Below are positions 1 to 6,250 of a stretch of 6,627 bases of DNA, in pieces. The notes beneath the pieces were generated by a model. The model saw nothing but the letters and a program-made list of their open reading frames with translations. It made no database searches and had not been told where the DNA came from. The first letter of the stretch is position 1. Each line of letters begins with the position of its first letter. The position numbers and the translations under genes were made by a program. The DNA comes from Candidatus Acetothermia bacterium (GTDB lineage Bacteria; Bipolaricaulota; Bipolaricaulia; Bipolaricaulales; Bipolaricaulaceae). The stretch lies in contig PUMK01000299.1 of NCBI GenBank assembly GCA_003551325.1, forward strand, positions 1 to 6,627, in the 5' to 3' direction.

Positions 1-470
1 AGACTTAATGTCCGCATTGTCAAGGATGATGTTTGCTGGGCGCATCGCTTAGCGAGGTGTGCTCGCTCCACAGCTTTCTTCGGCTCCGCTGTGCTCGGAG
101 GTAGCGAAGAACTCAACACTAACCGTTCTGAGTCCCATGTGACGGGAGTCTGTTTGAACGTCATCGGAGTAACTGAGCCAACCATGAGCGGGGTTCGACA
201 GTTGTCCAGTTGGGCGTGAAGCTGATTGCTCCCGGCCGAGACTCAGAGAATGAAGAACATAGAGAGCGCCGATCGGATGGTCAGCATGGGGTCAAGGAAG
301 ACCAAGAATGCGTCTCTGCATCAGCCGGATCAGTACGACGTCTGCTCTGGGAGCTGGGAGACACAACCTCATACCTCGTCTCATATCTCTCACGGGGTCC
401 ACCCTGCTCCTCACGTTGATCCCCGGCCTGCCGTCCTCTTAGCGAAGGGGAAGACGCGCTGTATCGCGAT
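1..470. other. Region without an identifiable gene
   Basis: I recognise no gene here. Frame 1 of the plus strand is open from the left edge to a TGA at 218-220, and the minus strand is open from an ATG at about 184 leftward off the edge. Neither has a visible ribosome binding site and neither translation resembles a family I know, so either could be the end of a gene lying mostly outside the window or chance. From about 310 to 440 one plus frame encodes a short hydrophobic stretch (LISLTGSTLLLTLIPGLP) that ends at a TAG; it could be a relic of a membrane protein, but it has no flanking homology. A small hairpin sits at 76-111. The region lies downstream of the broken flavodoxin-ferredoxin gene and may belong to the same decayed block. 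Confidence 0.5.
76..111. repeat. Imperfect inverted repeat (hairpin)
   Basis: TTCTTCG (76-82) pairs with CGAAGAA (105-111), and inside it CTCCG (84-88) pairs with CGGAG (96-100) around a 7-nt loop, with a one-base bulge on the left and a four-base bulge (GTAG) on the right. No T run follows on either strand, so a classical intrinsic terminator is not supported. The octamer TGTGCTCG also occurs twice (58-65 and 90-97). The function is unknown and chance is possible. Confidence 0.3.
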
Positions 471-1322
471 TCACTCGTCGAGGTACTTCCGAAACCTCTC
501 CGGCAGTGGCGGGCCGGAAGTTTGCTGTGGTGCGGGAGCTGCGAAGCGACGAGGATCATAGCCCTCCTTCAGGGGCCAGGAACGAAAGAGGCGTGGACGG
601 ATTGCTACATTCGGACAGCGATAGATGCATCGCATGCACATGATGCAGGACCAGCCGAAGCTGATGCGCCCTCCGTCCAGCCGGATGTTCCGGACAGGGC
701 AATCGGAGATGCACGTTCCACAGAGATTGCACTCAGGTCCGGCGTGCAGGTCTTTGCCGAAGAGGTTGTCCCCGAGACGCTCCAGCTTCGCCAACGTTCG
801 TGCCGCACGAGCCGCCAATCTCGGCGAAAGGCGTCGTTCCACCCCCGCTGTCAGATCCCGAGCGATGGCGGCGGTTCTCGCCCTTGCTCATTCCAGAAGC
901 TGCCGGTTCCAGTGCTCCGGATAGGACCACAAAACATTCGCCGGCATCACTACTTGGTTCTCGTAGCAGACCCGGCAGCCCCATCGTCCCAGCCGTCGGC
1001 GCACCCCCAGGACAGCCGCGCTGTTCGTGGTGTGGGGGTCACAGGGAACCGTGATGATGGCTGCCCGATTCGGCACGTCTTCGTTCTCATTCCGGCGTAG
1101 GTGTGCGAGGAGCCGGTATACAATGGGTGGTGCATCCAACGCGTAGACAGGATAGAGCAGAACAAGCGGATGGTCTCCCGTGAGAACCGTGCGCGACCTC
1201 GCTGTGGAGAGGATGCTCTCGACCCGGTGGAGGGAAGCGTCCCCCAGCTGCTCTGCCAGAAGCATGGATACCAACTCTGTGTTGCCGGTGCCTGAGAAGT
1301 AGCAGAGGATGTGGGGACTCAT
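471..1322 (-). pseudogene. EFR1-type flavodoxin-ferredoxin, one in-frame TGA
   Basis: Read from the ATG at 1322, this is a 283-codon frame broken once, by TGA at 888-890 (codon 145). Residues 1-144 form a flavodoxin-like domain with the FMN phosphate-binding loop SGTGNT (10-15) and a conserved MPAN motif (126-129). After the TGA the same frame continues as a linker helix and a ferredoxin domain with two CxxCxxCxxxCP motifs (Cys 198/201/204/208 and 226/229/232/236), enough for two [4Fe-4S] clusters. EFR1 family proteins have this order and length, and are inferred to carry out flavin-to-iron-sulfur electron transfer; the partner is unknown. The TGA lies in the inter-domain linker, where the family normally has a charged or polar residue; a CGA-to-TGA change would explain it. 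Everything else looks intact, so this is a recent pseudogene, a sequence error or, less likely, a readthrough gene. If it is a true stop, translation yields only the flavodoxin half. No good ribosome binding site precedes the ATG. Confidence 0.8.
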
Positions 1323-1331
1323 GTAGAAGAA

Positions 1332-1337
1332 AGTATA
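1332..1337 (-). promoter_or_regulatory. Possible -10 box just upstream of the EFR1-type gene
   Basis: TATACT on the minus strand ends nine bases before the ATG at 1322, so a transcript starting 6-9 nt downstream would be leaderless or almost so. That agrees with the missing Shine-Dalgarno sequence. No recognisable -35 hexamer lies 16-18 bp upstream. The same hexamer serves as the likely -10 of both genes flanking the divergent region at 4171-4367. Confidence 0.35.
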
Positions 1338-1492
1338 CCCGGATCCAGGGTGGCACCCCTCGCGGGCAGTGCGCTCGGTTCCCGATCGGCTCTCCTGCGA
1401 TTGGGCGCGTCGTCCCCTCGGTCACGCGCCCCGCCCGCCGGATCTCGAGCGACGGACCACGACGATCTTCAGTTTCCAACTCCTCTTGTCCC

Positions 1493-2236
1493 TTATCGTC
1501 GGCAGATCATGTCGCTGGTTGTCAGGTCGGGGTGACGGTATCGGTATTCGTTCTTGGCGACGCTACCGTGGAGGGCGTGGGTCGGGCACGAGTTGAAGCA
1601 GGCCAGGCAGGTCCCGCAACGATGCTTCCAGACAGGACGCCCGTCGACTATCCATATCTTCTCAACAGACACCTTCGCACAGATCCCACAGCCGGTGCAG
1701 ACGTTCGTCACCGAATAGGATCCATCGGTCTGTGGGATGAGGGCCTCGATCGTCAGACTGGACGGAGAGGGCGTGTTGGAGACTTTCTTGAGGAAGAGGA
1801 TGCTCGATCGCTCGAACACCTTGTTCAACGGGCGAACGGCTCGCTGACGAAGGCCGTTCATGTAGTCCAGTCCACGACGGCGGGCTTCGACAGCTGATGC
1901 AGTTGACCTGACCCGATGCCTCGACTGCCGGTAGGCGCGGGGACGCGAGAGCCCGATCCAGCGCAACCGCCGCGGCCCCCCATGGGTCACGAGTCCTTAC
2001 AGGTAGGCCTCGTCCGGCTCCTCGACCCTGCGGGCCAAACGCCGGATGATGCTTGGCGCGTCAGCGTAGCACACGGGGAAGGCGATACCCAGGGCCTGAC
2101 CATCTGAGACGAGCGTCTCCTCTGCATCAACCGAAGCAATCGGGATCGCTTCGCCGTGGATCTCGTTGGCAAGATCCCGTGCGACAGCCAAGGTATTCCC
2201 GGTTCCGGAGAAGTAGTATGCGTGCGTCTTTCCCAT
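1493..2236 (-). pseudogene. Second EFR1-type flavodoxin-ferredoxin, several lesions
   Basis: This is a tandem paralogue of the gene at 471-1322. The ATG at 2236 has GGGAGG (2240-2245) three bases upstream. Residues 1-79 are the first half of a flavodoxin domain with SGTGNT (10-15) and a TAA at 1997-1999. The same frame resumes with VTHGG; then the homologous reading (GAAAVALDRALASPRL) moves to another frame at a six-G run near 1978-1983, as if one G were lost. A segment matching about 23 residues of the sister gene, including MPAN, is absent around 1905-1910, after which the original frame returns (TASAVEARRRG aligns with TAAIARDLTAG). The ferredoxin end keeps one full CxxCxxCxxxCP motif, but the first reads CTGCGICAKVSV: the fourth Cys and its Pro are replaced by a single Ser. 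With stop, shift, deletion and ligand loss together, I regard it as a dead gene. Family assignment is firm; exact lesion boundaries are inferred from the paralogue. Confidence 0.82.
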
Positions 2237-2349
2237 GATCCTCCCGTCGAATCGATGCCATGATACCCAACCCTTCGTGCACCATCAGTGCGCATTCGAG
2301 CGGGCCAGACAGGGATGACCTGCTAGAGCTCCATCACGGGGGGGAGGTC

Positions 2350-2681
2350 AGAGTGACTGAACCGGATCTCGGTTGCATGGACACGCTAGGTGCCATTGTG
2401 CTTCGCCACATCCTCTCCAACATGGCCTCACCTCTTGTGGTACAGGCTACGGTCAGCATGGCGGGGGCGGTCTCGGCGGAAGCATCTCTGAGCTACCTTG
2501 GGCTTGGTGTGCAGCCCCCCAACCCTCATGGGGCCGGATGCCGTAGGCAGCGCAGGTGTACATCTACCTCTCCCCATGGCCCGCGCTGTTCCCCGGGCTG
2601 ACCTTGGCCACGCTGGTCCTCGGACTCAACCTCGTGGGGGACAGCCTTCGGGACCTGTTGGATCCGACGTTACGCCGACTC
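2350..2681 (+). pseudogene. 3' remnant of a DppC/OppC-type ABC permease
   Basis: Only the C-terminal part of a binding-protein-dependent peptide permease (BPD_transp_1, DppC/OppC type) is recognisable. The frame through 2380-2523 gives AIVLRHILSNMASPLVVQAT and SYLGLGVQPPNP, the classic EAA-loop and post-loop segments. At about 2524-2526 the homology shifts frame (SWGRM follows in another frame, consistent with one lost base), and an in-frame TAG occurs at 2544-2546. The rest (VYIYLSPWPALFPG, then LNLVGDSLRDLLDPTLRRL) is the normal C terminus. Homology fades upstream of about 2350, so well over half of a typical permease of roughly 290 residues is missing. The remnant ends on the stop codon of the convergent solute-binding gene, and any native stop has been lost: the frame continues to 2741. 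It could once have belonged to the same transporter as that binding protein, but its opposite orientation implies rearrangement. Confidence 0.85.
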
Positions 2682-4170
2682 ACCTCAGCGCGACCCGTGT
2701 CAGATCGAACACATAGATCGGGTAGATCGCAACCCCACTGACCCCGGCACGCATCGCCACGATGTTGTGCATATCCTGCAGAAAGACGTTCACGACCTCT
2801 CCAGCCAAGATCTCCTGTACGCGGGCGTAGATGTCCTGGCGCTCGGCAACGTCGACGGTGGTCGCACCCGCCTCCAACAGCTGATCCAGCTCTGCGCTCT
2901 GCCAACCGCGACGGTAGTAGTAGTCTGGTCTGTCCGCGCCGTAGCCGGTGAGCATCAGCGCTGGATCGAGCCGCCCCAGGTGACCGATCACCGTGAGGTC
3001 GTACGCAACTTGGCCGAACACCCGCTCCAGCCATGTGGCCCAGTCCACACGCTCCATGCGCACCTCGATGCCCACATTCTCCAACTGCGCGGCGATGACC
3101 TCGCCCGTGCGAACGTGCTGTGGGTAGTTGCCCGGTAGCGTCAACGTCACCCTGAACCCACCCGGGTAACCTGCCCCCGTCAGGAGCTCCCGCGCCCGCT
3201 CCGGATCATAGGGGTACTGCCCGGTCATGTCGCGGTAGTAGGGCAACGCCGGAGTCAGGTGGCTACCGATCGGGGTCCCAAAGGCACCGAAGAACACCAG
3301 TTCAATGATCTCCTCACGGTTCACCGCATGGGCCATGGCCTGCCGCACCTTGAGTGCATTCAACGGAGCTCGGTCGTTGTTGATGGCCAGAATTTGGACG
3401 AGGTTCGACGGCCCCGAGACCACTGTGAACCGCGGGTTCCCACGAAGCTCCACCGCCACCTCGGGCGTAACCTCCGCCACCAGGTCCACTTCACCGGCCA
3501 GTAACGACGCGCGTTGTGCAGCCGGATCGACGATGAACCGGAACACTACCCGCTCCACCATGGGGACACCTGGCACGTAATAGTGCGGGTTCCGCTGCAG
3601 CACCAGGCGGTCGGCAGGTCGCCACTCGACGAACTGGAACGGACCGGTCCCCACCGGTTGGCTGACCAGCTCACCACCGTCCGCGGGGACGATCACCGAC
3701 TCGCCCAGTGCCAGGAGCGACAGAAAGGCCGCCTGGGGTGAGTCCAGGACGAAGCGCACGCGAAAATCATCGACCACCTCGATCCGCGTCACGCGCTCGT
3801 AGTACTCTGGACGCGGATGGCCTGTGGCCGGATCCATCGACCGCTCGAAGCTGGCCACCACCGCGCGGGCGTCCAGCGCATCGCCGTTGTGGAACCGTAC
3901 GCCCTCTCGAAGCAGGAAGGTGTACTGAAGGCCGTCTTCCGATATCTCCCAAGACGACGCAAGCTGGGGGTGAAGCTCTCCCTGAGCGTTCACCTGCACC
4001 AAGCACTCGTACAGGTTGTGATGAAGCAGCAGCCGGATCACTCCAGCTGCGTTGGTCGTCGGATCAAGCCCTGGAGGCTCCGTGGAGACCGCCACCGACA
4101 GTTCCGGTGTCCCTGTGCCCAGCACACACACCAACCCAATCAAGAGTACCCACACGCCCAATCGGTTCAT
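2680..4170 (-). CDS. ABC transporter substrate-binding protein, family 5
   Basis: This 496-residue protein belongs to the SBP_bac_5 (peptide/nickel/oligosaccharide) family, which captures peptides or similar ligands outside the inner membrane and delivers them to an ABC permease. Residues 1-20 form a Sec signal peptide (Arg at 3, then a hydrophobic stretch); the Cys at 15 is not in a lipobox, so it is probably a soluble periplasmic protein. The family signature is clear at 71-96 (ASSWEISEDG, then FLLREGVRFHNG), and VGTGPF and the NPHYY segment follow as expected. Length and C terminus look complete. I chose ATG 4170 because GGAGG (4183-4179) lies eight bases upstream; the in-frame GTG at 4179 would overlap that site. 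The gene stands alone: no permease or ATPase gene follows, only a convergent dppC-like remnant abutting its 3' end. It may supply a transporter encoded elsewhere. The ligand cannot be told from sequence alone. Confidence 0.93.
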   Translation of the reverse strand: MNRLGVWVLLIGLVCVLGTGTPELSVAVSTEPPGLDPTTNAAGVIRLLLHHNLYECLVQVNAQGELHPQLASSWEISEDGLQYTFLLREGVRFHNGDALDARAVVASFERSMDPATGHPRPEYYERVTRIEVVDDFRVRFVLDSPQAAFLSLLALGESVIVPADGGELVSQPVGTGPFQFVEWRPADRLVLQRNPHYYVPGVPMVERVVFRFIVDPAAQRASLLAGEVDLVAEVTPEVAVELRGNPRFTVVSGPSNLVQILAINNDRAPLNALKVRQAMAHAVNREEIIELVFFGAFGTPIGSHLTPALPYYRDMTGQYPYDPERARELLTGAGYPGGFRVTLTLPGNYPQHVRTGEVIAAQLENVGIEVRMERVDWATWLERVFGQVAYDLTVIGHLGRLDPALMLTGYGADRPDYYYRRGWQSAELDQLLEAGATTVDVAERQDIYARVQEILAGEVVNVFLQDMHNIVAMRAGVSGVAIYPIYVFDLTRVALR

Positions 4171-4191
4171 CTCATGCACCTCCGAGCGTCG

Positions 4192-4197
4192 AGTATA
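4192..4197 (-). promoter_or_regulatory. Likely -10 box of the solute-binding protein gene
   Basis: TATACT reads leftward, placing a start near 4185, just before the GGAGG ribosome binding site at 4183-4179, for a very short leader. At a 17-bp spacing the -35 position is TGGCGA, a weak match to TTGACA, so the promoter may be weak or need an activator. The box lies within the inverted repeat shared with the pst promoter. Confidence 0.5.
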
Positions 4198-4288
4198 TAG
4201 ATCGTGGGATCATCTCGCCAGAGTCCTGCCTCGCTGTTCATCGAAAGTATGTACAGAATAGGGTTAACGCGTTTCTTCTATCGTGGGG

Positions 4289-4318
4289 TTGACAGAGGGG
4301 GAGTCGAGACTATATACT
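4289..4318 (+). promoter_or_regulatory. Sigma-70-type promoter of the pst operon
   Basis: A perfect -35 hexamer TTGACA (4289-4294) is followed after 18 bp by TATACT (4313-4318); TATATA at 4311-4316 with a 16-bp spacer is the alternative reading. Transcription would start near 4325 and give a leader of about 43 nt. I see no convincing Pho box: TTAACG at 4264 is 25 bp from TTGACA, not in the regular tandem spacing of known PhoB or PhoP sites. Control by phosphate is expected from the gene content but not shown here. Confidence 0.75.
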
Positions 4319-4367
4319 CGCGCTCGTAAATATATAGCTGCCACGGAGCAGCACAAGGAGGCAACAC

Positions 4368-5216
4368 ATGCAATGCACGATCCGCAAGCTAGCAACACTG
4401 GTCTTCATGGTGAGTACACTCGCGCTACCTGTACTCGCCGACACGATCACCGTGAAGGGCTCCACGACCAACCTTCCGATCGCTCAGCTCACCGCCGAGG
4501 AGTTCAACGCGATCCGCCCCGATATCGTCATCTCTGTTCAGGGCGGCGGCTCGGGCACGGGGATCGCCGCCATCATCGACGGGACTGCCGACATCGGGAA
4601 CACTTCACGGTTCATGAGGGTCAGCGAGTGGAGCAACGCCGTTGCAAAGGGCGTCCTCCCCTACAACTGGTACATCGCCAATGATGGGCTCGCTGTTGTG
4701 GTCCACCCTTCGAATCCTGTCCAAGAGCTGACGTTCACCCAGATCCAAGGGATGTACGCCGGGACAATCACCAACTGGAGCCAAGTGGGTGGTCCGGATC
4801 TACGGTTGGTCGTTGTCTCTCGCGATACGGCCTCGGGCACGTTCGGTTCGTTCAAGGATCTCGTCCTGGACGGTGCGGAGGTGACCGCACCGGGTGCCCT
4901 CTTTCAGCCGTCGACTGCTGCTGTTGAAGGCACCGTGGCCGCGACCCCCGGTGCGATCGGCTACATAGGGCTGGGATACTTGAACCCTCGGGTCCGGGCG
5001 TTGGCCGTGGCTCGGACCGAGGCCGGCCCGTTCGTCCTCCCGTCCATCGACAACGTCGTGGCCGGACAGTACGCCATCTCTCGGCCACTCTTCATGATCA
5101 CGAACGACTTCCCGACTGGGGCTGTTCTTGACTACATCAACTTCATCCTTTCCGACGCTGGACAGAGGCTGGTGCTGGAGACAGGGTACGTTCCCGTCCG
5201 GGTGCTTACCCGCTAA
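4368..5216 (+). CDS. pstS: Phosphate ABC transporter substrate-binding protein PstS
   Basis: This is the periplasmic phosphate receptor of the high-affinity PstSCAB importer, 282 residues long. Residues 1-24 form a Sec signal peptide ending in VLA before Asp25; no lipobox Cys is present, so the mature protein should be soluble. The phosphate-cleft segments appear in the usual order: GSTT (31-34), GGGSGTG (59-65), DIGNTSR (75-81) and SRDTASGT (151-158), followed by AIGYIGLGY (196-204), typical of the compact PBP-like PstS group. The ATG is preceded by AAGGAGG (4355-4361) at a six-base spacing, a strong ribosome binding site, and by a near-consensus promoter. pstC and pstA follow on the same strand. 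A GC-rich stem-loop 18 bases past the stop probably separates its expression level from theirs. No defects seen. The family includes relatives that bind other oxyanions, but the pstC-pstA context favours phosphate. Confidence 0.96.
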   Translation: MQCTIRKLATLVFMVSTLALPVLADTITVKGSTTNLPIAQLTAEEFNAIRPDIVISVQGGGSGTGIAAIIDGTADIGNTSRFMRVSEWSNAVAKGVLPYNWYIANDGLAVVVHPSNPVQELTFTQIQGMYAGTITNWSQVGGPDLRLVVVSRDTASGTFGSFKDLVLDGAEVTAPGALFQPSTAAVEGTVAATPGAIGYIGLGYLNPRVRALAVARTEAGPFVLPSIDNVVAGQYAISRPLFMITNDFPTGAVLDYINFILSDAGQRLVLETGYVPVRVLTR

Positions 5217-5234
5217 CCGTCCCCACCAACGACA

Positions 5235-5266
5235 GCCGGCTGCTGCTGGTTGCGGCAGCAGCCGGC
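5235..5266 (+). promoter_or_regulatory. Intercistronic stem-loop between pstS and pstC
   Basis: GCCGGCTGCTGC (5235-5246) pairs perfectly with GCAGCAGCCGGC (5255-5266). A T-G and a G-C pair can extend the 12-bp stem inward and leave a GTTG tetraloop. No T run follows, only CCCC and mixed sequence, so it is not a standard intrinsic terminator. Its place just after a binding-protein gene and before the permease genes matches stem-loops known in other ABC operons that protect the upstream mRNA from 3' exonucleases or cause partial termination. It probably raises PstS relative to PstC and PstA. The remainder of the gap (5267-5347) shows nothing recognisable. Confidence 0.75.
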
Positions 5267-5359
5267 CCCCATCGGACCGAGCTGGTTAGGAGCATTCCTC
5301 GATCCGCGACGACTGAGGTCCAGGGAGCAAACACCGTGTGCAAGGGCAAGGGGTAGACG

Positions 5360-6250
5360 TTGAACAGGAGCAAGGGAGGCAGGCGGATCAGAGAGCAGTC
5401 CGTGCGCTGGCTCATGGGGGCGTGCGCAGCGGCCTCCCTCTGTGCGCTCGGTTTGATCGTGCTGTTCTTGTTCCGCGAAGGGTTGCCGGTGTTCCGAACG
5501 GTCAGTCTCGGTGCGTTCCTCGGCGGGCGTCATTGGTTCCCCACGAGCGAACCGCCGTCGCTCGGAATTCTCGCGATGATCCTCGGCTCAGGGCTCGTCA
5601 CCGGATGTGCCCTTCTCGTGGCTGTCCCACTTGGCATTGGAACGGCTCTGTTTGTAGGTGAGGTTGCCCCTCCCAGCGTCCGCAATCCCCTCAAGGTGGC
5701 GGTGGAGATGCTCGCTGGCGTCCCCTCGGTGGTGTACGGTTTCTTCGGGCTGATGATCGTCGTGCCGTGGATTCAGGAGGTCTTGGGGCTCCCCACCGGA
5801 CAGACCGCGCTGACCGCTTCTCTCATCCTGGGCATCATGGCCGTGCCCACCGTGGCCAGCATCGCCGAGGATGCCGTTGCTGCTGTGCCCGACACATGGC
5901 GCGAGGCCTCCCTCGCGTTGGGTGCCACCCGCTGGCAGACCCTGCGTACGGTGGTGGTACCGGCGGCCCGTTCCGGGCTTCTAGCTGGTGTCCTGCTGGG
6001 GATGGGCAGAGCGGTGGGAGAAACGATGACTGTACTAATGGTTTCAGGAAATTCCCCAATGCTTCCACCCATGCTGGGATGGCCCGTGCGGACGCTGACC
6101 GCCAGCATCGCGCTCGAGATGGCTGAAAGCCCCGTGGGCAGTACACATTACCACGCTCTGTTCGCCATTGGCGCCGTGCTCTTCTTGTTCACGCTCTTCT
6201 TGAACGTCGTCGGAGAGCTCGTGGGTAACAGAATCCGGGGGCAAGCTTGA
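5360..6250 (+). CDS. pstC: Phosphate ABC transporter permease PstC
   Basis: PstC is one of the two inner-membrane permease subunits of the phosphate importer. The 296-residue product has a basic N-terminal tail (RSKGGRRIRE) and about six hydrophobic segments near residues 18-38, 69-92, 114-137, 148-168, 203-222 and 263-288. The cytoplasmic EAA loop that contacts the PstB ATPase is at 182-203 (EASLALGATRW, then VVVPAA), and GMGRAVGETM at 214-223 is characteristic of PstC. VPSVVYGFFG (121-130) is shared with PstA. I chose the TTG at 5360 because AAGGGG (5348-5353) lies six bases upstream and because it retains the normal basic tail; the next in-frame ATG (codon 19) would cut into the first membrane segment. 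It follows pstS after a 143-nt gap and overlaps pstA by four bases, implying translational coupling. Length is normal for the family. Confidence 0.95.
   Translation: MNRSKGGRRIREQSVRWLMGACAAASLCALGLIVLFLFREGLPVFRTVSLGAFLGGRHWFPTSEPPSLGILAMILGSGLVTGCALLVAVPLGIGTALFVGEVAPPSVRNPLKVAVEMLAGVPSVVYGFFGLMIVVPWIQEVLGLPTGQTALTASLILGIMAVPTVASIAEDAVAAVPDTWREASLALGATRWQTLRTVVVPAARSGLLAGVLLGMGRAVGETMTVLMVSGNSPMLPPMLGWPVRTLTASIALEMAESPVGSTHYHALFAIGAVLFLFTLFLNVVGELVGNRIRGQA

Larger units (their letters stand above)
4184..4325. repeat. Inverted repeat spanning the two divergent promoters
   Basis: GAGCGTCGAGTATATAG (4184-4200) and CTATATACTCGCGCTC (4310-4325) are reverse complements except for one extra T at 4189. 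The inner 11 bases (CGAGTATATAG, 4190-4200, versus CTATATACTCG, 4310-4320) match perfectly. Each arm holds the TATACT -10 box and probable start region of the gene facing outward from it. A further TATATAG at 4331-4337 mirrors CTATATA at 4310-4316. The arms are 109 bp apart, so a hairpin is unlikely. A copied promoter core or a pair of binding sites for one regulator are the simpler readings. Confidence 0.7.

Noticed and set aside
190..206. tRNA T-arm suggested by GGTTCGA
   Set aside because: The stem around it does not pair properly and no anticodon arm or acceptor stem can be built upstream.
310..440. Hydrophobic peptide as a remnant of a membrane transporter
   Set aside because: About 20 hydrophobic residues before a TAG with no flanking homology are too little to assign.
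888..890. TGA as a selenocysteine codon
   Set aside because: The position is in a linker helix, not a redox site, and family members do not use Cys there. No convincing SECIS-like hairpin was found just downstream.
522..1100. Long plus-strand frame opposite the first EFR1-type gene
   Set aside because: It is the antisense shadow of a gene with clear domains; its translation shows no family features.
1087..1479. Minus-strand frame overlapping the start of the first EFR1-type gene
   Set aside because: It is out of frame with the flavodoxin domain and its product looks like random GC-rich translation.
471..2681. Reassigned stop codon (alternative genetic code)
   Set aside because: All three stop codons appear as lesions, while pstS, pstC and the solute-binding gene have no internal stops and end normally on TAA or TGA.
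4264..4294. Pho box formed by TTAACG and TTGACA
   Set aside because: Only two loosely similar hexamers, 25 bp apart; they do not match the tandem 11-bp spacing of PhoB or PhoP sites, and TTGACA is better explained as the -35.
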